A DNA stretch of 64,000 nt, taken from positions 182,946-246,945 of the forward strand of contig NZ_KE386935.1 of NCBI RefSeq assembly GCF_000429645.1. The letters run 5' to 3'. Every line of letters begins with the position of its first letter. The stretch's first letter is position 1. The notes below the pieces were generated by a model, which ran no database searches, was not told the DNA's origin, and saw only the letters and a list, made by a program, of their open reading frames with translations. Origin of the DNA: Niveispirillum irakense DSM 11586 (GTDB lineage: Bacteria > Pseudomonadota > Alphaproteobacteria > Azospirillales > Azospirillaceae). Both the position numbers and the translations under genes were made by a program. Positions 16,279 through 25,996 of the stretch are shown here, one piece after another.

Positions 16279-17304
16279 TCACAGCCGCAAAACTCCGGCC
16301 AGCCGTTCCATCGCCGCCACGTCCGGGGGCAAGCCCAAGCGCAGCCAGTCCGGGCGGTCCGGGAACCGGCGGACCCAGATAGCCGCCTGTCCCAACCGGG
16401 TGAACAGGTCGGGCGCGTCTTCCAAACGGATCAGGCGATAGAGGTCGGTGCCGCCGACAATCTCCCGCCCGCCACCGGCAAGGATCGCATCCAGTCCCGC
16501 CCGTGCCTGTGCCAGCTGACCCCGCATCCTGTCTTGCCAGGGCCGATCCGCCAGGGCCATGGCCCCCAGCTCCAGGGCCGGCCCCGGCACGGCCCAGGGG
16601 CCAAGCCTCCCGGTCAACGCCTGCACCAGGGAGACGGGCGCTGCCAGAAAGCCCAGCCGCAGCCCGGCCAGCCCGAAAAATTTACCAAAGGAACGCAGGA
16701 TCACCAGCCCTTCCCGCCCGGCATACGGGGCAAGGCTGCTTTCCGGCACCAGATCGGCAAAGGCCTCATCCACCACCAGCCATCCGCCTCTGGCGGCCAG
16801 CCTTTCCTGCCAGCGCAGCAGGATATCCGGGACGATCAGCCTGCCATCCGGATTGTTGGGATTGACCAGCACCAGCACATCGGGCAGCGGCCCCTTATCC
16901 GGGTCGGGCAAAGTGTGGATCAGGCTGACCTGATGCCCTGCCCGTTCCCAGGCCGGTGCATGTTCACCATAGGTGGGGGACAGGATGGCAACCGTGCCCG
17001 GCAGGCGGAGGAAAGGCAGGGTCTGGATCAGGATCTGCGATCCGGGGGCCGCCGCCAGCAAGGCAGGGTCCGGTACGCCATAGGCATCCGCCGCAGCACG
17101 CAGCAAGGCCGCTTCCGCCGCCTTGCCCGGCAGACGGGTCCAGCTCGCGCCCGGCAGGTCGGGCACAGGATAGGGCCAGGGGTTGATGCCGGTGGAAAGG
17201 TCGATCCAGGGGCCGGGCGCCTGGGGGAACAGGGAAGCGGCATCGGCCAGATCGCCACCATGCACCAGCACGCCCTGACGGGGCTGCACTGCCGGCTGAT
17301 CCAT
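16279..17304 (-). CDS. cobC: threonine-phosphate decarboxylase (cobalamin linker synthesis)
   Basis: About 341 residues, an aminotransferase-fold PLP enzyme that converts L-threonine phosphate to (R)-1-aminopropan-2-ol phosphate, the nucleotide-loop linker of B12 (CobD in Salmonella, CobC in aerobic-pathway naming). HGGDLADAASLFP lies near the N-terminus, LVNPNNPDGR binds the cofactor region, and SFGKFFGLAGLRLG holds the PLP Lys. ATG 17304 leaves 19 bp to the divergent cbiB; an alternative Met at 17325 would overlap it by 2 bp. Head-to-head pairing with cbiB, which uses its product, supports the call. Confidence 0.9.
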   Translation of the reverse strand: MDQPAVQPRQGVLVHGGDLADAASLFPQAPGPWIDLSTGINPWPYPVPDLPGASWTRLPGKAAEAALLRAAADAYGVPDPALLAAAPGSQILIQTLPFLRLPGTVAILSPTYGEHAPAWERAGHQVSLIHTLPDPDKGPLPDVLVLVNPNNPDGRLIVPDILLRWQERLAARGGWLVVDEAFADLVPESSLAPYAGREGLVILRSFGKFFGLAGLRLGFLAAPVSLVQALTGRLGPWAVPGPALELGAMALADRPWQDRMRGQLAQARAGLDAILAGGGREIVGGTDLYRLIRLEDAPDLFTRLGQAAIWVRRFPDRPDWLRLGLPPDVAAMERLAGVLRL

Positions 17305-17323
17305 GCTAATGGCTGGGCCCATC

Positions 17324-18310
17324 ATGACCGATTCCCTTCCCCTGGCTATATTGCTGTCGCTCGCCCTGCTGCTGGAAGCATTGGCCGGATATCCCGATCC
17401 GCTCTACCGTGCCATCAGGCATCCGGTGGTCTGGATCGGCGCAGTTATTTCTGCCCTGGACCGGCATCTGAACCAGCCAGACCAAGCCCCCGCCCGCCGT
17501 CGCGCCGCCGGCATTGTCAGCGTGGTGATCCTGGTTGGAGGGGCTGTTGCCATCGGTATCAGCCTGCAAGCCCTTGTGCTGGCACTGCTGCCCGGATGGC
17601 CGGGCATGGTGCTGCTGGCGCTGCTGGCCTCCAGCCTGCTGGCCCAGCGCAGCCTTTACCGGTTTGTCGCCGCCGTGCCGGCAGGGTTGCGCAAGGGCGG
17701 ACTGACCGGCGGACGGCAGGCCGTGGCCCATATTGTGGGCCGCGATCCGGAAAGCCTGGACGAGGCCGGCGTGTCCCGCGCTGCCATTGAAAGCCTGGCG
17801 GAGAATTTTTCCGACGGGGTGGTGGCACCGGCCTTCTGGCTGGCCGTGGGCGGGCTGCCTGGCATCCTGGCCTATAAGGCGATCAATACCGCCGACAGCA
17901 TGATCGGCCACCGCACGCCACGGCATGAGGCGTTCGGCTGGGCGGCCGCCCGGCTGGACGATCTGGTCAACCTGCCCGCCTCCCGCCTGACGGCGCTGCT
18001 GCTGGCGGGGGCCGCCTGCATGACCAGGGGAGCCAGCGCGGCCGCCGCCCTGGCTGCCGTTCGCCGCGACGCCCGCCACCATCGCAGCCCCAATGCCGGC
18101 TGGCCGGAAGCGGCCATGGCCGGCGCGCTGGGGTTGAGGCTGGCAGGACCGCGCCGCTATGCCGGCCATGTCGTGGATGATCATTGGATGGGCGATGGAA
18201 GGGCCGATGCCGGGGCCACCGACATTGAAAAAGCGCTGCGGCTTTACGTGCGCTCGCTGGGCCTGCTGTGGCTGCTGGCGCTGCTCTGGGCCTGGGGGGG
18301 CTGGGTTTAA
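17324..18310 (+). CDS. cbiB: adenosylcobinamide-phosphate synthase
   Basis: A 328-residue multi-spanning membrane protein (CobD in aerobic nomenclature) that attaches aminopropanol or its phosphate to adenosylcobyric acid. Family marks are [22 protein letters not shown] near the start, [17 protein letters not shown] and [13 protein letters not shown] in the middle, and [17 protein letters not shown] later. An in-frame start at 17303 exists; 17324 is preferred. It runs convergently into cobQ, and the two stop codons overlap in one TTAA. Confidence 0.93.
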   Translation: MTDSLPLAILLSLALLLEALAGYPDPLYRAIRHPVVWIGAVISALDRHLNQPDQAPARRRAAGIVSVVILVGGAVAIGISLQALVLALLPGWPGMVLLALLASSLLAQRSLYRFVAAVPAGLRKGGLTGGRQAVAHIVGRDPESLDEAGVSRAAIESLAENFSDGVVAPAFWLAVGGLPGILAYKAINTADSMIGHRTPRHEAFGWAAARLDDLVNLPASRLTALLLAGAACMTRGASAAAALAAVRRDARHHRSPNAGWPEAAMAGALGLRLAGPRRYAGHVVDDHWMGDGRADAGATDIEKALRLYVRSLGLLWLLALLWAWGGWV

Positions 18311-19794
18311 CATCCCGGCTGGCGGGCACAGCGCAGCAGCCCGTCCATATCCAGATGCCGTTCGCACGCCGCCGCCAGTTCATCCAGCGCAGCATCCACC
18401 GTGCTGTCATAGGCAAGCCCGGCGATGGTGCCAAAGCCGGCCAGGAAATGGCGGCGGAAGCCATCATCATTGAACAGGCCGTGGATATAGCAGCCCGCGA
18501 TCCGGCCATCGGCACTGCGGGCCCCTTCCGGCCCGCCCGGCAGATGCAGCAAGGGCCGGTCGCGGCCCGGCCCCTGGGTGACGCCGACATGCATTTCATA
18601 GCCCGTGAAGGGGACGGTGCCGCTGGCATCGATACCGGATACCGCCGTCAGCACCTTGGTGCCGGTCAGAACCGTGGTGACATCCAGCAGGCCCAGCCCC
18701 GTCACCCCGCCGGGCGGCCCCTCAATCCCGTCCGGATCGTCAATATGGCGGCCCAGCATCTGGTAGCCGCCACAAATGCCCAGCACATGGCCACCGCGCC
18801 GGACATGGGCCATCAGGTCGATATCCCAGCCCTGGGCACGGAAAAACTGAAGGTCGGCAATGGTCGCCTTGCTGCCGGGCAGGATGATCAGATCGGCATC
18901 CAGCGGCAGCGGTCTTCCCGGCGGCACCATGGTGATGGCAACCGACGGTTCCAGCCGCAGCGGATCGAAATCATCGAAATTGGCAATGCGGGACAGCATG
19001 GGAACGGCGATGCGCAGTTGCCTGCCGTCCTTGCCCCCCAATGGCCCGCCGGTGCGCCATTGGTCCAGCACCACCGCATCTTCCGCCGGCAGACGCGCGG
19101 CGGCAGGCTGGAAGGGCAGCACACCGAAGGAGGGCCAGCCGGTACGGTTGGTGATCTCCACCAACCCATCATCGAACAGGCTTATATCACCCCGGAATTT
19201 GTTGATCAGGTACCCCCGGATCATGGCCCGGTCTTCCGGTGCCACCACGGCATGGGTGCCGACGATGCTGGCGATCACCCCGCCCCGGTCAATATCACCG
19301 GCCAGGATCACCGGCACATTCGCGGCCCGGGCAAAGCCCATATTGGCAATGTCTCGCGGGCGGAGATTGATCTCCGCCGGGCTGCCGGCCCCTTCCACCA
19401 GCACCAGATCGGCCCCCTCCCCGACGCGGGTGAAACTGTCCAGCACGGCAGCCAGCAATTCCCCCTTGCGACGCTGGTAATCGGCAGCGCGCGACGTGCC
19501 CACCATCCGCCCCTGCACAATGACCTGGGCGCCGATATCGCTCTGCGGCTTCAGCAGCACCGGGTTCATATGGATAGAGGGCGCAACCCCGCAGGCCCGC
19601 GCCTGCAGGGCCTGCGCCCGCCCGATCTCCCCCCCGTCCGGGGTGACGGCAGCATTATTGGACATGTTCTGCGGCTTGAAGGGCCGCACCCGCAATCCGC
19701 GATGCACAAAGGCCCGCGCCAGGGCTGCCACCAGCAGCGACTTGCCAACATCCGATCCGGTGCCCTGGATCATCAAAGCGGGGGGGCGGGTCAT
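18307..19794 (-). CDS. cobQ: cobyric acid synthase
   Basis: A 495-residue amidotransferase that amidates four side chains of adenosylcobyrinate a,c-diamide using glutamine. The N-terminal dethiobiotin-synthetase-like domain has GTGSDVGKS; the C-terminal glutamine amidotransferase has [10 protein letters not shown] with nucleophile Cys341, and CYIHGLF with the His. ATG 19794 matches the family N-terminus ([19 protein letters not shown]). It is the last gene of the riboswitch-led operon, 22 bp behind cobO. Its stop overlaps that of cbiB. Confidence 0.95.
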   Translation of the reverse strand: MTRPPALMIQGTGSDVGKSLLVAALARAFVHRGLRVRPFKPQNMSNNAAVTPDGGEIGRAQALQARACGVAPSIHMNPVLLKPQSDIGAQVIVQGRMVGTSRAADYQRRKGELLAAVLDSFTRVGEGADLVLVEGAGSPAEINLRPRDIANMGFARAANVPVILAGDIDRGGVIASIVGTHAVVAPEDRAMIRGYLINKFRGDISLFDDGLVEITNRTGWPSFGVLPFQPAAARLPAEDAVVLDQWRTGGPLGGKDGRQLRIAVPMLSRIANFDDFDPLRLEPSVAITMVPPGRPLPLDADLIILPGSKATIADLQFFRAQGWDIDLMAHVRRGGHVLGICGGYQMLGRHIDDPDGIEGPPGGVTGLGLLDVTTVLTGTKVLTAVSGIDASGTVPFTGYEMHVGVTQGPGRDRPLLHLPGGPEGARSADGRIAGCYIHGLFNDDGFRRHFLAGFGTIAGLAYDSTVDAALDELAAACERHLDMDGLLRCARQPGC

Positions 19795-19816
19795 GACAGG
19801 CCTGATTGTGAAAGGA

Positions 19817-20434
19817 TCAAAACTCAATACCCGCCTGCGCCTTGATGCCGGCATTGAACGGATGTTTGACGGCCTGGAACTCCGTCACCAGATCGGCAGC
19901 GTCCATCAAGGCCGGCTTGGCATTGCGGCCGGTAACCAGCACATGCAGGTCGGGCCGGCGGGAGACCAGGGTCGCCACCACCTCTTCCACCGGCAGATAA
20001 TCATAGCGCAGTGCCAGATTGATCTCGTCCAGCACCACCAGCCGATAGCGCGGATCGGCCATCATGGCGCGGGCCTTGTCCCAGGCCCGGCCAGCGGCGG
20101 CGATATCGCGCGCCTTGTCCTGCGTTTCCCAGGTAAAGCCTTCCCCCATCGCGTAATGGTCGATCAGATCGTCAAACCGTTCCAGCGCCACCTGTTCTCC
20201 CGTCGCCCAGGCACCCTTGATGAACTGGATGAAGCCGACGCGGAAGCCATGGCCCGCCGCCCGCAGCATCAGCCCCAGGGCGGCGGTGGATTTGCCCTTG
20301 CCCGGCCCGGTATGGACCATCAGCAGGCCCTTTTCGTGCTGGCGTTCGGCAACCCGGCGATCCATCAGCGCCTTGCGCTTCTGCATCTTCAACCGGTGGC
20401 GCTCCGCCTCGGCGGTATTGACGGGATCAGCCAT
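19817..20434 (-). CDS. cobO: cob(I)yrinic acid a,c-diamide adenosyltransferase
   Basis: A 205-residue BtuR/CobA-type ATP:corrinoid adenosyltransferase that forms the Co-C bond to adenosine. P-loop [14 protein letters not shown] lies at about residues 40-53, [12 protein letters not shown] in the middle and [10 protein letters not shown] later, all family motifs. It overlaps cobP upstream by 8 bp, indicating coupled translation within the B12 operon. Confidence 0.95.
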   Translation of the reverse strand: MADPVNTAEAERHRLKMQKRKALMDRRVAERQHEKGLLMVHTGPGKGKSTAALGLMLRAAGHGFRVGFIQFIKGAWATGEQVALERFDDLIDHYAMGEGFTWETQDKARDIAAAGRAWDKARAMMADPRYRLVVLDEINLALRYDYLPVEEVVATLVSRRPDLHVLVTGRNAKPALMDAADLVTEFQAVKHPFNAGIKAQAGIEF

Positions 20435-20960
20435 GGACGGGAACTCCCTTCAGGGTCAAAGGCAGGCCGGCGGCAACAAACAGCACGCGACCAGCGATGC
20501 GGGCAACATCCTGGTGCAGCCGGCCCGCCCGGTCGCGGAATTCCCGCGACAGACGATTATCGGGCACGATGCCCAGCCCCACCTCGTTGGAAACCAGGAT
20601 CACGGGCACCCGCAAGGTGGGCAGCACGGCCAGCAGGGCGGCACTATCGGCATCGACATCGCCTTCCCGCAAAATCAGGTTGGTCAGCCACAGGGTCAGG
20701 CAATCCACCAGCACGGGATGGCCGGCCTCATCGGCGGCACGCAGCGCACCGGGCAGGTCCAGCGGCTCCTCCACCGTGATCCAGCCGGGCACCCGGCTTT
20801 CGCGATGGTGGCGCACGCGCTGGCGCATCTCCTCGTCCCAGGTCTGGGCGGTGGCAATATAGGTCCAGGGGGATGGCAGGGCCGTCACCAGCCCTTCAGC
20901 CAGCGCACTTTTACCCGACCGGGCACCACCCAGGATCAGGGTCAGGTCAGACGCACTCAT
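20427..20960 (-). CDS. cobP: adenosylcobinamide kinase / GTP:adenosylcobinamide-phosphate guanylyltransferase
   Basis: A 177-residue bifunctional enzyme (CobU in Salmonella) that phosphorylates adenosylcobinamide and then transfers GMP. P-loop [14 protein letters not shown] lies near the N-terminus; [10 protein letters not shown] includes the guanylated His region, and [20 protein letters not shown] is a strong family signature. The start overlaps btuD by 4 bp and the end overlaps cobO by 8 bp. Confidence 0.94.
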   Translation of the reverse strand: MSASDLTLILGGARSGKSALAEGLVTALPSPWTYIATAQTWDEEMRQRVRHHRESRVPGWITVEEPLDLPGALRAADEAGHPVLVDCLTLWLTNLILREGDVDADSAALLAVLPTLRVPVILVSNEVGLGIVPDNRLSREFRDRAGRLHQDVARIAGRVLFVAAGLPLTLKGVPVHG

Positions 20961-21742
20961 CCCATACCCCGCTGCTTCCAGGGCAGGACATAAGGGATGC
21001 CGTCGCGGCTGCCGCGCAGCAGCTCAATCCCATAGACCTGCTCGATAATCCCGCTTTCAAGCAGGCTTTCCGGTACCCCGTCGGCGGCCACGCGCCCGGC
21101 CTCGTCCAGCAGGCACAGCCGGGTGCAATAGCGCATGGCGAGGCTGAGATCATGCAGCACCACCACCACGCCCATGCCCCCGGTCGCCAAACCAGCCAGC
21201 AATTCCATCACCTGAAGCTGGTGGTGGGGGTCCAGGCCCGCCGCCGGCTCATCGGCCAGCAGGATCGACGGCTCCCCCGCCAGGACGCGGGCCAGCATCA
21301 CCCGCGCCCGCTCCCCGCCGGACAGGGTGGTGACGATGCGCTCAGCCAGCCCTTCCACCTCGCATTGGCGCATGGCGCGGGTGATGGCGGCACGGTCGCC
21401 CGCCCCTTCCCCACCCCAGGGGCCGGCATGGGGCAGGCGGCCCAGGGTCACCACCCGGTCCACGCGCAGCGGCCAGTGGCTGGCGGCCCCCTGTTCCAGA
21501 TAGCCGATGCGGCGTGCCCGCTCATGGCGGGGCCAGTCGGCCAGCGCGCGGCCTTCCAGCGCCACCTCCCCCGCCGCCGGGGGCAACAGGGCGGCCAGCA
21601 CGGAGAGCAGCGTGGATTTGCCCGCGCCATTCGGGCCGATCAGGCCCACACATTCCCCGCCCGCCACGGCGAAATCCACACCGTTCAGAACCGGGCGTCC
21701 CCCCCGCGCGACGTGAAGCCCAGTGGCCTGCAGCATACTCAT
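20957..21742 (-). CDS. btuD: cobalamin/iron-siderophore ABC transporter ATPase
   Basis: A 261-residue ATPase of the FecE/HmuV/BtuD family. Walker [10 protein letters not shown] lies at about residues 36-44, the signature is [15 protein letters not shown], and Walker B is [12 protein letters not shown]. It overlaps btuC by 4 bp at the start and cobP by 4 bp at the end. Position behind the B12 riboswitch and between btuC and cob genes makes B12 or corrinoid the likely cargo. Confidence 0.92.
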   Translation of the reverse strand: MSMLQATGLHVARGGRPVLNGVDFAVAGGECVGLIGPNGAGKSTLLSVLAALLPPAAGEVALEGRALADWPRHERARRIGYLEQGAASHWPLRVDRVVTLGRLPHAGPWGGEGAGDRAAITRAMRQCEVEGLAERIVTTLSGGERARVMLARVLAGEPSILLADEPAAGLDPHHQLQVMELLAGLATGGMGVVVVLHDLSLAMRYCTRLCLLDEAGRVAADGVPESLLESGIIEQVYGIELLRGSRDGIPYVLPWKQRGMG

Positions 21743-22734
21743 CGCATTTCCGCCCTTGTCTTCAGCAGCAGGTGGAAGAAGAAGGGGGCGCCCACCAGAC
21801 CGGTGACCACGCCCAGCTTCAACTCGTCATTCGTCGGCACCAGCCGCACGCCCAGATCGGCCGCCAGCAGCAGGCAGGCCCCGGCCAGCGCACTGGGCCA
21901 AAGCAGGCGGGAAGGTTGATGCCCTGTCACCCGGCGCAGCAGATGCGGCACCACCAGTCCGATAAAGCCAATGGCCCCGGTAACTGACACCGCTGCCCCC
22001 ACCGCCAGCACCGTGCCCAGCACGGTCCGTCGCCGCAGGGAGGTGAGATCCACACCCATGCTGGCCGCCGTCCGCTCCCCCAGGCCCAGCGCATCCAGCG
22101 CCTTGCCACTGGAGGCCAGCAACAACAGCCCCGCCAGGATGAAGGGCGATGCCACGACCAGATGCTGCATGGTGCGGTCGGTCAGGCTGCCCAGCAGCCA
22201 GAAGGCGATTTCCAGGGCCGCATGCGGGTTGGGGGCGAGGTTCAGCGCCAGCGAGGTCAGCGATGCCGCCATGGTCTGCACCGCCAGCCCGGCCAGGATC
22301 AGCATCAGCACCGACGCATCACGCCCCGCCAGCCCCTGGATCAGCAGCACCGCCACCCCGGCCCCGGCAATGCCCGCCAGCGGCAGGGCCAGCGGATAGG
22401 CAGCCGACAGGCCGAAATAGATCACCAGCACCGCCCCGAAGGACGCAGCCGATGAGGCACCGATCAATCCCGGTTCCGCCAGCGGGTTGCGCAGATAGCC
22501 TTGCAAGGCCGCCCCCGCCATGCCCAGCGCGGCGCCGACCAACGCGCCCAGCAAGGCGCGGGGCAGGCGGATTTCCTGGGCGATCAGGGCCACCGGCCCT
22601 TCCTGTCCCCCCATCAGTCCGGAAAGCAGATCCCCCGCCGCAATCGGTGCCGGGCCGACCAGGAAGGAGGCAACCAGCAGCACGGCCAGCAACAGCGACA
22701 GGCCGCCGATCAGCATCATGTCACGGCGGTTCAT
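21739..22734 (-). CDS. btuC: cobalamin ABC transporter permease
   Basis: A 331-residue FecCD-family permease with about ten membrane helices. It starts MNRRDMMLIGGLSLLLAVLL; family motifs are GAALGMAGAALQGYLRNPLAEP and GFIGLVVPHLLRRVTGHQP. ATG 22734 lies inside the end of btuF (4-bp overlap); the frame open to 22818 is antisense-like. It works in the inner membrane with BtuD and BtuF. Confidence 0.93.
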   Translation of the reverse strand: MNRRDMMLIGGLSLLLAVLLVASFLVGPAPIAAGDLLSGLMGGQEGPVALIAQEIRLPRALLGALVGAALGMAGAALQGYLRNPLAEPGLIGASSAASFGAVLVIYFGLSAAYPLALPLAGIAGAGVAVLLIQGLAGRDASVLMLILAGLAVQTMAASLTSLALNLAPNPHAALEIAFWLLGSLTDRTMQHLVVASPFILAGLLLLASSGKALDALGLGERTAASMGVDLTSLRRRTVLGTVLAVGAAVSVTGAIGFIGLVVPHLLRRVTGHQPSRLLWPSALAGACLLLAADLGVRLVPTNDELKLGVVTGLVGAPFFFHLLLKTRAEMR

Positions 22735-23591
22735 TGTGCCCCCTCCCGCATCGCCAGGGCCTGGGTGGCGCGCCCGGCCAGCACCCCCACCCCGTCGATG
22801 GAAGCCGGGCTGCTGCACAGCCAGTACAGCAGCGGAAATTCCGCCACCGCCATGGCACCGGCGGCATGCTGGCCCGACAGGGCCGGATGTTCCATCACCG
22901 ACTGGCCGATGCCGGGCCGGTCGGGGCGGCGGCTATCCACCACCAGCAGGTCGGGCGGGTCCAGCACCAGGCTTTCCACCGCCACCCTTCCATTGGGCCG
23001 ACCGCTGATCCGCCCGCCAATATTGGTCAGCCCGGCGGCTGCCATCATGTCATTGACGATGGATCGGGTGCCCGGCACTTCTCCCCCTGGCCGGTAAAGC
23101 GCCGCCGTGCCCAGGCTATGGCCGGATGGCACCAGCCGGGCGCGCAGGTCAGCGGCCAGGGCCGCCCCTTCCTGCCCTCGCCCCAAGGCATTGGCCACCT
23201 GTTCCACCTGCGCCGGGATATCGGCCAGGGTCCGGGCCGTTTGCAGGCGCAGCACCGGCACGCCCAACCGTTCCAGCATCGTGACCGTCTGTCCGCGGGA
23301 GAAGGTGCCGGCAATGACCAGATCGGGCTTCAGCAGCAGCACCGTTTCCGCCGTGCCATCATGCAAGGGCAGGCCGGCGGCACGGGCGGCATAGGGTGAC
23401 AGGACGGGATCGCCCACCTTGGCCGTCAGCCCGGCAATCTGACCGGGATCGGCCAGTGCCAGCACGAACTGGTCGGTACAGAGCGAGAGGGAGACGACGC
23501 GGGGATGCGCCGCCCCCTCCCCCGCCAACGCCAGGGTACTCCCCGCGACCGACAGGGCGGCCGCGAGGAAATATCGGGCCGCCCACCGCAT
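22731..23591 (-). CDS. btuF: cobalamin-binding periplasmic protein
   Basis: A 286-residue ABC substrate-binding protein with an N-terminal signal peptide (MRWAARYFLAAALSVAGSTLALA). The PRVVSLSLCTDQFVLALADP motif is typical of FecB/BtuF proteins, with one domain per lobe joined by a helix. The start ATG shares one base with the btuB stop (TGATG), so translation is probably coupled. B12 specificity is inferred from the operon. Confidence 0.9.
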   Translation of the reverse strand: MRWAARYFLAAALSVAGSTLALAGEGAAHPRVVSLSLCTDQFVLALADPGQIAGLTAKVGDPVLSPYAARAAGLPLHDGTAETVLLLKPDLVIAGTFSRGQTVTMLERLGVPVLRLQTARTLADIPAQVEQVANALGRGQEGAALAADLRARLVPSGHSLGTAALYRPGGEVPGTRSIVNDMMAAAGLTNIGGRISGRPNGRVAVESLVLDPPDLLVVDSRRPDRPGIGQSVMEHPALSGQHAAGAMAVAEFPLLYWLCSSPASIDGVGVLAGRATQALAMREGAQ

Positions 23592-25459
23592 CAGAAGCTC
23601 ACCGACACGCCGCCATAGGCCGACCGGCCCGGCGTGCGGTAGGTGCGAACTTCCTGATACTCCTTGTCCGCGATATTCTCGACCCGACCGAACAGGCTGA
23701 CACTCTCCCGCAGCTTCCACCGCGCGGTGACATCCACCGTGGTGTAGCGGTCCAGGATGGCGGTGGTAGCCGAGGCCGTATCCCGCTGCTTGCCGACATG
23801 GCGCAGGGCCGCCCCCAGCAGCAGCGCATCGGTGGCGTACCAGTCGATGCTGGCATTGACCGTATTGCGCGGGCGGCGGGGCAGGTCACGGCCCGATATC
23901 CGGTCCGTGGCGTCAAGATAGGTATAATTGGCGGACAGCAGCAGGCTTTCCAGCGGCTTGGCCTCAAAGGTCAGTTCCACGCCTTCCGTCCGGGCCTTGG
24001 CGACATTCACATAGGCAGAGGAGAAGCCGATGAGATTGTCATAATGGGTACGGAAAAGGCTGGCGCCCAGCGTCACCTTCCCGTCCAGCAAAGGCTGCTC
24101 GATGCCGGCATCCATGCCCCTGGCCTCTTCCGGTCGCAGGTCGGCATTGCCATAGCTGGGCTCGTAAAGCTGGTACAGCGTCGGTGCCTTGTAGGCAGTG
24201 CCGTAGGAAGCACGCAGGATGGTGCCGCTTGCCGGGACGATATAGGCCCCCGTGAACCGGTAAGTCGCCTTGGACCCGAAAGCCTCATGATCATCCACGC
24301 GGCCACCAGCCGTGACGGTCAGATCATCGGTCAGTTGGGCCTGATACTGGATGAAGGCGGATTTGGTGGTCACGTCATCGTCAATGCCGGGTTCAAGACC
24401 AAAGGCGCTTGTATTGGTGGTCTTGGCATCCTCCTCATCCACCGACAGGCCGAAGGTGGCCGTATCGCGCCCGAAATGCAGATTGCCCTGATAGTCCAGC
24501 GCCTTGCGCAGGCTGTCGAAGGTGGAGGCAACGTACCAGCCGGTCGGTTCGTCGAAATCACGCTTGGTGCTGGCGAGAGAGACGGCGAGATTGCTGGTGA
24601 AGCTGCCTTCCAGCAGTGACAGATCAGCCGCAGCGCGGCCCTGCCAGGTCTCTTTCTCCTGCGCGGCGGCACCATCGGCGCCAAACGGATCATATTCCGT
24701 ATCCAGCCAGGACCAGCCGCCGCTGAAATCGAAGCGCAGCAGCTCCGTCGCCTCAACCCCCAGCTTGCCGCTGACGGAGCGGGCATCGCTGCCATCCTTT
24801 TCCGGCCCGGCGAAAGTGCGGGAGAAACCGTCGGTGGTGAAATTGCTCCCGGTCAGCGCGAAGCTGGTATTGCCGCTGCGGCCCGACACGCCAGCCTGCT
24901 GGCGGAAGGTACCGTAGGAACCGGCTTCGGCCAGGGCCGTGAAGCGGAGGGCGCCATCGCCGCTGCGGGTGATGATATTGATCACACCGCCCATGGCGTC
25001 ATTGCCGTAAAGCGCGCTCTGCGGGCCTTTCAGCACCTCGATCTTCTCGATATCAACCGTCAGCAGGCTGTTGAAATCGAACTCATTATTGGCACCGGCG
25101 GCGTCATTCACCTCCACCCCGTCGATCAAAACCTTGACCATGCCGGCTTCCGACCCGCGCAGCCGCAGGGTGGAGGTGGAGCCGAAACCGCCATTGCGGG
25201 AGATGGAAACGCCGGGCACGCGCTTCAGCATGTCCAGCACCTGCACCTGCTGGCGCCGCTCGATCTCCGCCGCATCGATGATGCTGACGCTGGAGCCGAC
25301 GCGCGACGCCTCGGTCGGGATGCGGTTGGCGGTGACCACCAGTTCCGCCACCTCGGTCGTGGCCTGGGCGGCGGCATCAAGGGCAAGGGCGGGAGCCATC
25401 AGCACACCCAGCCCCAGGGCAGGCAGCATATGCCGGCGGAAAGTCTGTGAAGTACGCAT
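23591..25459 (-). CDS. btuB: TonB-dependent vitamin B12 receptor
   Basis: A 622-residue outer-membrane receptor. It has a signal peptide ending near AAAQA, a TonB-box-like ELVVTANR, a plug domain (VPGVSISRNGGFGSTSTLRLRGSEAG and VLKGPQSALYGNDAMGGVINIIT), a 22-strand barrel and a C-terminal Phe in GGVSVSF. It imports cobalamin or related corrinoids using TonB energy. ATG 25459 is chosen because the signal peptide follows directly. Expression is controlled by the cobalamin riboswitch immediately upstream. Confidence 0.94.
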   Translation of the reverse strand: MRTSQTFRRHMLPALGLGVLMAPALALDAAAQATTEVAELVVTANRIPTEASRVGSSVSIIDAAEIERRQQVQVLDMLKRVPGVSISRNGGFGSTSTLRLRGSEAGMVKVLIDGVEVNDAAGANNEFDFNSLLTVDIEKIEVLKGPQSALYGNDAMGGVINIITRSGDGALRFTALAEAGSYGTFRQQAGVSGRSGNTSFALTGSNFTTDGFSRTFAGPEKDGSDARSVSGKLGVEATELLRFDFSGGWSWLDTEYDPFGADGAAAQEKETWQGRAAADLSLLEGSFTSNLAVSLASTKRDFDEPTGWYVASTFDSLRKALDYQGNLHFGRDTATFGLSVDEEDAKTTNTSAFGLEPGIDDDVTTKSAFIQYQAQLTDDLTVTAGGRVDDHEAFGSKATYRFTGAYIVPASGTILRASYGTAYKAPTLYQLYEPSYGNADLRPEEARGMDAGIEQPLLDGKVTLGASLFRTHYDNLIGFSSAYVNVAKARTEGVELTFEAKPLESLLLSANYTYLDATDRISGRDLPRRPRNTVNASIDWYATDALLLGAALRHVGKQRDTASATTAILDRYTTVDVTARWKLRESVSLFGRVENIADKEYQEVRTYRTPGRSAYGGVSVSF

Positions 25460-25470
25460 GAACTCAGGAA

Positions 25471-25498
25471 CTCCGTTCGCAAAAGGACGAATTCGGAG
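25471..25498 (-). promoter_or_regulatory. Shine-Dalgarno-sequestering hairpin of btuB
   Basis: On the minus strand CTCCGAATTCG pairs with CGAACGGAG (9 bp, two bulged bases, 8-base loop). The 3' arm holds the GGAG ribosome binding site, 11 bases from the btuB ATG. It fits the translational expression platform of the upstream riboswitch. Confidence 0.55.
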
Positions 25499-25603
25499 CC
25501 TGGAAGGAAGGTGCGGGTAGTCATATCCGCCCCGGCCAGGACTGCCGAAGCGCCAACGCGAAACGGTTGACCGTCCCACCGGGGCACCCCGCCCAATGGC
25601 CGC

Positions 25604-25790
25604 GCGACGCATTGCCGATGGCAGGTCTCCTGGCTTGCGGGTCACGGCATTTACCCGGCCTTCCCAGTTTCCCAGTGGCCATGTCGGGCAACGCTATCCG
25701 CTTACAGTTGCGGGGGCAGCCACGGATTTGGCGCCCTTTTAGGGGCACCGCACCATGTTCCCTTTTCACCCCCCGCTGCCGGGGGGAACC
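25604..25790 (-). ncRNA. cobalamin riboswitch
   Basis: Read on the minus strand, the region carries the conserved order of a B12 aptamer: GGTGAAAAGGGAA, GGTGC, the core GCTGCCCCCGCAACTGTAAG followed by CGG, CCACTGG, GGGAAGG and the 3' AGCCAGGAGACCTGCC (25620-25635). Adenosylcobalamin binding would shut down translation or transcription of the btuB-cobQ operon. Boundaries are approximate. The remainder of 25460-25996 (riboswitch leader and the region before the chemoreceptor) holds no other gene. Confidence 0.93.
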
Positions 25791-25996
25791 ATCGATGGTC
25801 CGGTATTAGCGCGGGCATCCGGGGGGATCAAGGGAAAGCCCATGGGCTGGCATCATGGCAACAATGACCAAAAGTTTCAGGATGGGCTCAAGAAGGGCTG
25901 TTGCGATGCAGCGACTGTCATAATTCTATGTAATCTGAACACCCCGCAGCAGCGGACCGCCTTCACCGATCAACCAATGGTTCAGGGGGGCAGCAC

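Noticed and set aside
18268-20779. Long plus-strand frames across cobQ, cobO and cobP
   Set aside because: Antisense to well-recognised cobalamin genes.
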